A stretch of 6,474 bases of DNA from NCBI GenBank assembly GCA_003557445.1, contig PWOK01000006.1, forward strand, positions 1 to 6,474, written 5' to 3'. Numbering within the stretch: the first letter of the stretch is position 1; each line of letters starts with the position of its first letter. The notes beneath the pieces were generated by a model. The model was given only the letters and a program-made list of their open reading frames with translations. It had not been told where the DNA came from and made no database searches. A program made the translations under genes and the position numbers. Below are positions 1-6,474 of this stretch, piece by piece. This stretch comes from Halanaerobiaceae bacterium (lineage in GTDB: Bacteria; Bacillota_F; Halanaerobiia; Halanaerobiales; CSSED10-376).

Positions 1-2
1 AT

Positions 3-785
3 TATGCCCTGACAGTCAGGGGAAATATTGCCTATAGAAAACTAAATTATGATCAGGCTGTTGATTATTTTGAAGATGCTTATAGATTGAAGAGGTCACC
101 ATATCTTGCTTCACGATTAATAAGGGCCTGTTTAAAGAATGAGCAGGAGGAAAAAGCACTTGATCTCTGTCAACAGTGGCTGGAAGAAAAACCGGGTGAC
201 AGCAGATTTAAAAAACTTAAAGCTGAAATATATAAAGTATTAAAAGAAATAGATCAGGCAGAAGAATTACTTGAAGATTATTTACAGGAAACAGATGATG
301 ATTTTGCCTTTAAGGATAAATTAGAACTTAAATTAAAAAGAAAAAACCCACAGAAAGCCGAAAAAGAGTTAAAACAACTGCTTAAAATAGATAAATATTC
401 TGAGAATGAGCATATTTATACTCTACTGGCAGATAAATTGAAGGAACAGGAAAAATTCGCAGAAGCTATAGAAGTATATGAACAGGCTCTTTTGCTTGCT
501 CCTGAAAATAGCTATATATGCAAAAATATGGGTCTGGCTCTTTATAAGGATGGTCAATGGGAGCAGGCCCTTTCTTATTTAAAAGATTGTTTTAAAGAAG
601 AACCTGGAGATTATTATCTCAGGAGTACAATTCTTTATCTTTTTCGTAAACTTGAACGATATCAGGAAGGAATGAAATATTTTCGGGAACTGATAAATGA
701 AACAGGTATGAAGAATTTATGGGGAGCTTATAATAAGTTAAAAAAGGAGGCAGAAGATGATGAGCAAAATAAAGGAACTGATTGA
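3..785 (+). CDS. TPR-repeat protein, C-terminal 260 residues (5' end outside window)
   Basis: This is a soluble helical-repeat protein, probably a protein-protein interaction scaffold in the cytoplasm. The frame is open from the first in-frame codon (position 3), and residues 1-29 of that reading (for example GNIAYRKLNYDQAVDYFEDA) already form a good TPR. The TTG at 87 sits inside this repeat with no ribosome binding site before it, so it is not the start; the gene begins left of the window. Seven units of about 34 residues can be laid out: 1-33, 34-66, 67-100, 101-135, 136-169, 170-203 and 204-235, followed by a charged tail of about 25 residues. Units 1, 5 and 6 are the most canonical, with the A/G/Y...A...Y/F...A...P pattern; units 3 and 4 are degenerate and Lys/Glu-rich. 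No membrane segment or catalytic motif is visible in this part. The stop codon (783-785) lies 29 bases inside the next gene, which suggests co-translation and a shared job with the ATPase-PglZ protein. An N-terminal effector or signalling domain upstream cannot be excluded. The TPR assignment is firm; the function is unknown. Confidence 0.88.
   Translation, partial: YALTVRGNIAYRKLNYDQAVDYFEDAYRLKRSPYLASRLIRACLKNEQEEKALDLCQQWLEEKPGDSRFKKLKAEIYKVLKEIDQAEELLEDYLQETDDDFAFKDKLELKLKRKNPQKAEKELKQLLKIDKYSENEHIYTLLADKLKEQEKFAEAIEVYEQALLLAPENSYICKNMGLALYKDGQWEQALSYLKDCFKEEPGDYYLRSTILYLFRKLERYQEGMKYFRELINETGMKNLWGAYNKLKKEAEDDEQNKGTD
741..750 (+). promoter_or_regulatory. Strong ribosome binding site for the giant ATPase-PglZ gene
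   Basis: AAAAAGGAGG ends at 750 and lies inside the coding sequence of the TPR gene. The GGAGG core (746-750) is 6 bases from the ATG at 757 and 9 bases from a second, in-frame ATG at 760. Both are workable, and the 9-base spacing makes the second ATG at least as likely as the first. Because the site is inside the upstream gene, ribosomes finishing the TPR gene pass over it, consistent with translational coupling. Confidence 0.8.
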
Positions 786-3700
786 AGTTCCAGAAGTTAA
801 AACAGTGATTCAGATGTCAGATATCGAAGATTCTCAATTAAGAAATTTTTTAATGGAGAGTTTTCTGTTGACAGATGAAGTAGAAAAAATCCTGAATTCA
901 TTTTTAAGAGATATCTGTCAGGGTCAGGGTAAAGGTTATTTTCTGGAAGGTAATTTTGGTTCAGGAAAATCTCATCTACTTACAGTTATCAGCCTTCTTT
1001 TTTCCTACAGACAGAGCTGGAATCCCCTCCTGGCCCAGGATGAAAGCGGTCGGCTCCAGGAATATTTTAATACAATAGATAAAGAAAATTATTCTGTGGT
1101 TAATATATCTCTGGTAGAACACAGCAGTAATGAAAGGCTGGAACAGATAATAAATAATGGTATCAGGGGAGTTTTTTCTGATTTTCTAACAGATGAAAAA
1201 GATTATAAAAGAAAGGATTTTTACAGGTTACTTGCAGATAAGTTAGCCGGTGAAGATTGCATTGGGCTGGTCATTTTAATTGATGAACTATCAGAATTCT
1301 TACGTTCCAAACCTGATGGACGTAGTTTTAATGAAGATATAAGATATCTACAATTTATGGGTGAATTTGTTAATGGCAAAAACTGCTGGCTGATGGCCAC
1401 TCTTCAGGAAGCTATAGAAAAAACCGGAGAGATCACCCAGGAGATATTTGGTAAAATTAAAGATCGCTATCCTGTACATTATCATCTTACAGGAACTCAT
1501 ATCAGGGAAATTGTTGCCAGGAGGTTGATCCATAAAAAATCGGGGGCAGAGCAAAAAATTTCTGATATTTATCAAAAATACAGTAATGCTTTTTCCGACT
1601 GGTCTGTCAGTAGAGAAGATTTTTTACAATTGTATCCGGTTAATCCCCTGGCAGTACCTTTACTTGATAACCTTAAACCACTTTTTTCCCAGCACAGAGG
1701 GATTATAGATTTTATTCATTATAGGCTTAAAGGTGATAAGTCACGGGGAATAAAAGGGACGATGGAAAAACAGGCAGAAAACTTACTTAATCCGGATTTA
1801 ATCTTTGATCATTTTCTGGATAGATTGAGGGAACGTATGGAAACAGGACAGTATTATGAAAAGGTTTACCGTTATTATGAGCAGGAGATTGATAATATTT
1901 TACCATCAGAAGAAGTGGAAATAGGTCTCAGGATTATTAAACTATTAATATTATTTGCGGTTTCTCCTGTTGAGAAAGAATATCTGGTTAAGGATATTGT
2001 ACATATGCTTCTTAAACCGGTAACTGATCTTGATCCTGAAGTTAATTATGAATATATTGATGATTTACTTAAAAAGATGTATAGACATGGAGCTTATATT
2101 ACAAGAAAAGAAGGGCAAAAAACAGCAGCAAATAGTTATAGTCTTAATTTGAAAGCTGATATTAATCTAATAATTCGTGAGAAAACTGATTTTATTAAAA
2201 GTAATTTTTTTGCTGATGAAAAAAGAATTTTTACCAGAACAGGTACACTGGTAGAAGAAACCTATCTACCTCTGGCCAGATTACTGGAAAAACCAAAAAC
2301 TATTAGAAAAATAAACTGGCAGAATACTCAGCGTAGTGGTTATTTCTGTTTGCTTTCTTTGACCGATATTACTTTAAAAGGTATTTCTGAATTCAATGAA
2401 AGGCTACAACAGGCAGATCTGGAACAGGAAGAGGATATAAAGGATTTTGTTATTTTTCTGGGATATCCTTTAAAAAAAGAAAAACAGAAAAAACATCTAA
2501 AAGAAGTTATTATGCCAGAATTAAAAACAGATATAAGAGCAGGTTATTGTTTCTGGCTACCAGCAGAAATAGAGGAAAAAGAATATCTGCAAACTGTATT
2601 GTCCAGAATGCTACTTTATGATGAATATCAGGAAAAACAGGGTGAAACAGCAACTAAAGTCTGTGAAAAACTGGATTCAATGCTGGAGGAAGATGGTGAA
2701 AAAATAGCTACCATTTTTCATAAGGCCTTTTTTGCTGGTGATTTGATAAATGGAGATGGAGAAGTTATTTTATCTTTAAAAGAAATGACCACATTTTCTT
2801 TTAATAAAATCATTGAAAGGATTGCCAGCAGTATTCTGGAAAAAAGATATCCTGATCATGTCAGAATTGCTCCCTATCAGGCTGTAATTAACAAAAATCA
2901 ATTAAACCGTCTTTGCAGTCATTTTCTGGAGAGTGGGGTAATAGAAAGAGACCAGGCCTGCAGCCGGGGAATTATAAATATGATTGAAGATGTTTTAAAG
3001 CCAATGGGTGTTATAAAACAAAGGGGAAATAAGATACGCCTTAAGATTAAACCGGGTAAAAATCCTCTTTTAAAGGCTTTTTTTTCCTCTCTTGATGAAG
3101 AAAAAACTGAGATTAATAAAGTCTTTTATTCCCTCCGCAGGAGTAATTATGGATTAAGCAGAGCACATTTCAAAACAGTAGTTTTGTTATTGTTGTTTTC
3201 CGGATATATTACTTCTTATTCCGGGAAACAAAAAATATCTTTAAATCAGCTTTCAATATATAATTTTGATCGTATAAAATATATCGGTTATGGTGAAATA
3301 ATTGAAGAAGAATTTCAGCAAATTCTACAGAATTGTTCTTTATTACCTCCCCGCTTAAAAAAACAACCTTTTTCTCTGCCTTTACAGCAGGAAATATGGA
3401 ACTTTATTGTTGAGTGGAAAAGGACACAGGAACAGGAAATTAATAATTTAAAAGCCAGGATTGCCAATCTATCTTCAGGGGAAGATTTCTCCTTTTGTGA
3501 CAGTCAGGAACTGTTTAAAAACCTGGAGAAAATCAATAATCTTCTTTCTGAGATTAAAGTAAGTTATTCTGCAGAAGAAGGACTGGAAAGATTTGCCGCA
3601 GCCTATCGTAATCTCCCCAATTCAGATCATTATCTGGAAAGATATCAATTAATTAATCAATTTTTTAATGAAAAATATGATAAATATCTGGAAATAAGAG

Positions 3701-5931
3701 ACTATCTGGGTGAAATACCTTTATTACCGGGAAAAGAAAAGTATAAAGAAACCAAAAAATTAATAAATGAGCTTGAGGATAGTCTTAAGGATAGAGATAT
3801 AATTTTTTCAGATGATTTTTTGGATAATCTGGAAGAAAAATTTAAGGATTTTCGCAATAAGTACAGTGAAAAATATTATGCAGAACATCACAAAAACCTT
3901 TCAGAAGAAAGGTTTATAAAATACCATAAAATAAAGGAAAGTAGTCCCTATAATGTACTTTCCTATCTGGCTGATATAGAGATGATATCGGTTAAAGATG
4001 ATTTAGTCAAAGTAAGTAGAAAACTGGCCCGTGTTCTGAGAAGAGAATGTAATCGACTGGACCGCAAACAATTATTGAGAAGACCAGTGTGTACCTGTGG
4101 ATTTAAACCAGGACAAAATTTTGAAAATATTTCTGTAAAGGAAATTCATAAAACTATATCAGCAGGAATTAAATCTTATTTAAAAAAACTAAATAGCCAG
4201 GAATTCAGACCAAGAATCGAAAAATATCTGGATAATATGGAAGCAGCAGGAGAAAAAAGATTTTCCCGTCCTGTTCGCAACTTATTACAGATAGCAGATA
4301 AGCTGGAAGAGAATAATATAAATAGTGAAAAAATCTCAAAACTGGAGAAAATACTGAACCGGAATGTAATCAAAAGGATTAATCAGGCATTGGCAGGGAG
4401 TATCAATTTAGTTGAAAGAAACCTGGACAGCCTTTATGAAAATCTTGTTGGACGCAGTTTTTCTCCAGAACAGATAAAAAATATATTTAGGGACTGGCTG
4501 GAGGCAGGTCAATCCCTTGATAAAAAAAGTTATATAAAGGTTATCTCTACAGAGGCAGAAAATAATCAGGCTAAAACAAATAATGATTTAGAAAAATTCC
4601 TTGAAAAATATTATCCGGAAATGCTTACTCTTTATGATAATCTGGGCCAGGATAGGTTTATTATCTTTTCAGCTGTTTGTGCCTGGAAGGAGATGTATGG
4701 TCTTGCTTTTTCTGATTTAAAGAAAATCATAGATGATATAGAAGACTATTTGGAAGAAAATACAGAAAACCATCTACAACTCTGGAAAAACCTTTTAATT
4801 GAAAATAAAGAGATAGATAATCAAGAAACAAGAAAAAAAACAGATATAATATTGGAGAAAGAGCATATAATTGATAACCTTTTACAGGTGATGTCGGTCA
4901 ATGAACTGGATGATCTTTTTTCTGTTTTAATGAAAGAATTTATTTCTTTTAATCTTTTAAAAGAAGTATTAATCCTGATAGTAAAAAAAGTTGAAAAAAC
5001 TCCTGTAAATAAATATCAGCAAAAATTTATACCAGAATTAAAAAAAACAATAGAAAAAACAGCAGATTCACAGAGAAAAAATTACCTGCAAACAGCCTTT
5101 GAATATCTTAAACTAAGGCCTGCTCTTTCTTATCTGGAAAATGATCGGGCTAATAAATTTGCAGAAAACTTTAAAGAAGTTTATCAGGAAAACCTTTCTC
5201 AACTGGAATATAATTTAAGCAGTTTTCTTTATTATCTGGGGGAGTTAAAATTAAGTTCAGAACTTCCTGTAAGAAGTTTACGAGATAAGGTGAGAAAAAC
5301 TGTACAGCAGTATATTGATAAATTTAATAATAATCAAGGATTAGAGGAAGAAGAAAAATTGAAACTTCCTGATTTAGTAATTGAAAAATATCCTGAATTA
5401 CTTAAAAAAATTAATCATGAAACCAGCTGTTGTATTCTTCTGGATGGTATGCGACTTGATATCTGGCAGGTTATTTTGCAAAAAATAAGAAACAATATTT
5501 CCTTAAGGGTTATTAGAGAAGGTCTTTTATATTCTAAACTTCCAACAAATACGGAAACACAGATTGAACTACTCAGAGAAAAAGGATATAAAGGTGATAT
5601 AATTAAACCAGAGGAGTTCAGCCCACAATATTTAGATGATAATAAACAGGATCAAATAATCAGGTTTTCCTTTATTGATGATCGGGTTCATACTTCAAAA
5701 GAAGATTACTTTAACTTTGTTGAGGAAATAATTTTTAAAACAGAAAACAGATTAATACCTTTTCTACAGCAGTTGCCGAAAAGGACAGCCATTTTGTTCT
5801 TTTCTGATCATGGATACCGGTTAAATTATGCTTTTTCTAAACAAAACAAATATCAATCACAGCGTTATTTACATGGAGGTAATACTCCCTTTGAAGTAAT
5901 TGTTCCCTGGTCTTTTTTGTTTCTGGTGTGA
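757..5931 (+). CDS. BrxC/PglY-like (DUF6079-type) P-loop ATPase fused to a C-terminal PglZ domain
   Basis: A 1724-residue cytoplasmic protein. Residues 1-60 carry the family-style lead (IKELIEVPEVKTVIQMSDIE, then ESFLLTDEVEKIL). Walker A is GNFGSGKSH at 65-73 (K71, S72) and Walker B is ILIDE at 173-177 (D176, E177). A sensor-1-like strand WLMATLQE is at 211-218, and a possible arginine finger or sensor arginine is R237. Residues about 385-470 and 690-830 look like winged-helix segments. A coiled coil follows near 880-915, then a helical stretch with Cys1098, Cys1112 and Cys1114 (a possible partial zinc knuckle), then long charged helices to about 1540. The C-terminus (about 1550-1724) is a PglZ domain: D1563 in LLDGMRLD, T1597/T1599 in LPTNT, D1641xxxH1645, D1684-H1685 in SDHGYR, and H1706 in HGG, ending in VIVPW. 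This order matches the metal ligands and nucleophile of alkaline phosphatases, so an active phosphatase or phosphodiesterase is plausible. In BREX/Pgl defence the two halves are normally separate proteins; the fusion is the odd feature. The start is 757 or 760. Family assignment is from recalled motifs; the biological role (phage defence or other) is inference. Confidence 0.85.
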   Translation: MMSKIKELIEVPEVKTVIQMSDIEDSQLRNFLMESFLLTDEVEKILNSFLRDICQGQGKGYFLEGNFGSGKSHLLTVISLLFSYRQSWNPLLAQDESGRLQEYFNTIDKENYSVVNISLVEHSSNERLEQIINNGIRGVFSDFLTDEKDYKRKDFYRLLADKLAGEDCIGLVILIDELSEFLRSKPDGRSFNEDIRYLQFMGEFVNGKNCWLMATLQEAIEKTGEITQEIFGKIKDRYPVHYHLTGTHIREIVARRLIHKKSGAEQKISDIYQKYSNAFSDWSVSREDFLQLYPVNPLAVPLLDNLKPLFSQHRGIIDFIHYRLKGDKSRGIKGTMEKQAENLLNPDLIFDHFLDRLRERMETGQYYEKVYRYYEQEIDNILPSEEVEIGLRIIKLLILFAVSPVEKEYLVKDIVHMLLKPVTDLDPEVNYEYIDDLLKKMYRHGAYITRKEGQKTAANSYSLNLKADINLIIREKTDFIKSNFFADEKRIFTRTGTLVEETYLPLARLLEKPKTIRKINWQNTQRSGYFCLLSLTDITLKGISEFNERLQQADLEQEEDIKDFVIFLGYPLKKEKQKKHLKEVIMPELKTDIRAGYCFWLPAEIEEKEYLQTVLSRMLLYDEYQEKQGETATKVCEKLDSMLEEDGEKIATIFHKAFFAGDLINGDGEVILSLKEMTTFSFNKIIERIASSILEKRYPDHVRIAPYQAVINKNQLNRLCSHFLESGVIERDQACSRGIINMIEDVLKPMGVIKQRGNKIRLKIKPGKNPLLKAFFSSLDEEKTEINKVFYSLRRSNYGLSRAHFKTVVLLLLFSGYITSYSGKQKISLNQLSIYNFDRIKYIGYGEIIEEEFQQILQNCSLLPPRLKKQPFSLPLQQEIWNFIVEWKRTQEQEINNLKARIANLSSGEDFSFCDSQELFKNLEKINNLLSEIKVSYSAEEGLERFAAAYRNLPNSDHYLERYQLINQFFNEKYDKYLEIRDYLGEIPLLPGKEKYKETKKLINELEDSLKDRDIIFSDDFLDNLEEKFKDFRNKYSEKYYAEHHKNLSEERFIKYHKIKESSPYNVLSYLADIEMISVKDDLVKVSRKLARVLRRECNRLDRKQLLRRPVCTCGFKPGQNFENISVKEIHKTISAGIKSYLKKLNSQEFRPRIEKYLDNMEAAGEKRFSRPVRNLLQIADKLEENNINSEKISKLEKILNRNVIKRINQALAGSINLVERNLDSLYENLVGRSFSPEQIKNIFRDWLEAGQSLDKKSYIKVISTEAENNQAKTNNDLEKFLEKYYPEMLTLYDNLGQDRFIIFSAVCAWKEMYGLAFSDLKKIIDDIEDYLEENTENHLQLWKNLLIENKEIDNQETRKKTDIILEKEHIIDNLLQVMSVNELDDLFSVLMKEFISFNLLKEVLILIVKKVEKTPVNKYQQKFIPELKKTIEKTADSQRKNYLQTAFEYLKLRPALSYLENDRANKFAENFKEVYQENLSQLEYNLSSFLYYLGELKLSSELPVRSLRDKVRKTVQQYIDKFNNNQGLEEEEKLKLPDLVIEKYPELLKKINHETSCCILLDGMRLDIWQVILQKIRNNISLRVIREGLLYSKLPTNTETQIELLREKGYKGDIIKPEEFSPQYLDDNKQDQIIRFSFIDDRVHTSKEDYFNFVEEIIFKTENRLIPFLQQLPKRTAILFFSDHGYRLNYAFSKQNKYQSQRYLHGGNTPFEVIVPWSFLFLV

Positions 5932-5950
5932 TTAATAAAATATAAACAGA

Positions 5951-5955
5951 AAGGA
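5951..5955 (+). promoter_or_regulatory. Ribosome binding site for the nucleotidase gene
   Basis: AAGGA lies 8 bases before the ATG at 5964 and fixes that start, which is also the one that gives a complete signal peptide. The whole gap between the genes is only 32 bases (5932-5963), is almost pure A/T, and contains no inverted repeat followed by a T-run. No rho-independent terminator separates this gene from the giant gene upstream. Confidence 0.6.
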
Positions 5956-5963
5956 AAATAACA

Positions 5964-6474
5964 ATGAAAAAATTGAGAACTGTATTATTGTTGTTAGTTT
6001 TGATATTTTTGATGACATTGATGACTGTTTTATCAGAAGAAATTGTACTGGCAGAAAACTCAGAGGAAATTAATTTTACTATTTTGCATACCAATGATGA
6101 ACATTCTGCAATTATTCCTCATTCTCCAGCAGTCGATTATGATCCCGATAGTGAGCAGGATCCAACTATAGGGGGCTTTGCCCGCATGGCAACAGTGATA
6201 GAAGAAATTCGTTCTGAAAAAGAAAAAACAGGAGAAGATGTTCTTTTGTTTAATGCAGGTGATTTTTTGGGAGGAAGTGCTTTTGGCTGGCTGGCAACTC
6301 AGGGGTATTCAGCCGAACTATCGATAATGCAGGCTATGAATTATGATGCTGTCACTATAGGTAATCATGAGTATGATTATGGTCCTGATATACTTGCAGA
6401 TTATTTAAGGGCTGCAGGTTATCCTCAGGCTCACAATGAAACAGTAGTACTGGCCTCCAATACACAGGCCCCAG
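5964..6474 (+). CDS. Secreted 5'-nucleotidase/UshA-type metallophosphoesterase, N-terminal 170 residues (3' end outside window)
   Basis: The reading frame starts at ATG 5964 and is open to the window edge, so only the N-terminal third or so of a typical 500-600-residue enzyme is present. Residues 1-30 form a signal peptide: basic KKLR, a hydrophobic core of about 18 residues (Leu/Val/Ile/Met-rich), and a plausible signal peptidase site after VLA at residue 30. The mature part carries the calcineurin-like metallophosphatase motifs in order: HTNDEHS at 42-48 (metal ligands D45 and H47), NAGDFLGGS at 97-105 (D100) and GNHEYDYG at 133-140 (N134, H135). This pattern is that of the 5'-nucleotidase / 2',3'-cyclic phosphodiesterase family, which dephosphorylates extracellular nucleotides for nucleoside and phosphate salvage. 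The C-terminal substrate-binding domain and any cell-wall anchor lie beyond the window. An acidic insert (about 54-68, PHSPAVDYDPDSEQD region) follows the first motif. The gene could be read by transcription from upstream, but its function gives no clear link to the ATPase-PglZ protein. Confidence 0.9.
   Translation, partial: MKKLRTVLLLLVLIFLMTLMTVLSEEIVLAENSEEINFTILHTNDEHSAIIPHSPAVDYDPDSEQDPTIGGFARMATVIEEIRSEKEKTGEDVLLFNAGDFLGGSAFGWLATQGYSAELSIMQAMNYDAVTIGNHEYDYGPDILADYLRAAGYPQAHNETVVLASNTQAP

Noticed and set aside
7..21. Perfect interrupted palindrome CCCTGAC-A-GTCAGGG (7-base arms) that could be an operator or stem-loop.
   Set aside because: It lies inside the TPR coding sequence, with codons that fit a good TPR helix. 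One 7-base-arm palindrome is near chance expectation for a window of this size, and it has no T-run or second copy.
1348..1575. Reverse-strand open frame of 75 codons inside the giant gene.
   Set aside because: It is wholly antisense to the conserved ATPase region, has no ribosome binding site that I can support, and its translation has no recognisable domain.
3077..3084. Run of eight T in the giant gene that could cause slippage or a programmed frameshift.
   Set aside because: The frame is continuous and conserved-looking on both sides, there is no downstream hairpin or alternative frame of useful length, and such runs are common at this base composition.
4176..4373. Reverse-strand open frame of 65 codons, Ser/Phe/Leu-rich.
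   Set aside because: Its composition is what the complement of Lys/Glu/Asn-rich coding DNA gives; it is a shadow of the giant gene.
5917..5946. Possible promoter for the nucleotidase gene: TTGTTT (5917-5922), 18-base spacer, TATAAA (5941-5946).
   Set aside because: The -35 box matches only three of six consensus bases in very AT-rich DNA, and transcription from it would begin at or within the ribosome binding site at 5951-5955.
5837..6094. Reverse-strand open frame of 85 codons across the gap between the giant gene and the nucleotidase gene, with a hydrophobic stretch.
   Set aside because: It is antisense to the PglZ HGG motif and to the nucleotidase signal peptide; the hydrophobic stretch comes from the complement of these sequences and the AT-rich gap.

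Overview
The window looks like a piece of chromosome from a low-GC, anaerobic Firmicute, probably one of the Halanaerobiales (Halanaerobium-like). The reasons are AT-rich coding DNA with AGA/AGG and ATA codons throughout, strong AGGAGG-type ribosome binding sites, tight gene spacing, and the style of the exported nucleotidase at the right end. The taxonomic call is inference from composition and protein style; nothing in the window is diagnostic. All three genes lie on the + strand and nearly every base is coding. There are no RNA genes, mobile elements, CRISPR arrays or convincing terminators.

Layout. (1) Positions 3-785 hold the 3' part of a gene for a tetratricopeptide-repeat (TPR) protein; it enters from the left edge. 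(2) Positions 757-5931 hold one very large gene (1724 codons), overlapping the TPR gene by 29 bases. It encodes an N-terminal P-loop ATPase of the BrxC/PglY (DUF6079-like) type, a long helical and winged-helix middle, and a C-terminal PglZ domain of the alkaline phosphatase superfamily. (3) After a 32-base gap, positions 5964-6474 hold the 5' part of a gene for a secreted 5'-nucleotidase/UshA-type metallophosphoesterase, which runs off the right edge.

How they fit together. The TPR gene and the giant ATPase gene appear translationally coupled, so the TPR protein is the natural candidate partner or adaptor of the ATPase-PglZ protein. In BREX and Pgl phage-defence loci the ATPase (BrxC/PglY) and the phosphatase-fold protein (PglZ/BrxZ) are usually separate genes. 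Here both are in one polypeptide with apparently intact ATPase and metal-site residues. No methyltransferase, BrxA/B/L, kinase or helicase gene is visible in the window. The protein may therefore be the core of a minimal BREX-like system, or a non-defence ATPase/phosphodiesterase machine; upstream sequence would be needed to decide. The nucleotidase gene is probably functionally separate, although no terminator divides it from the giant gene.
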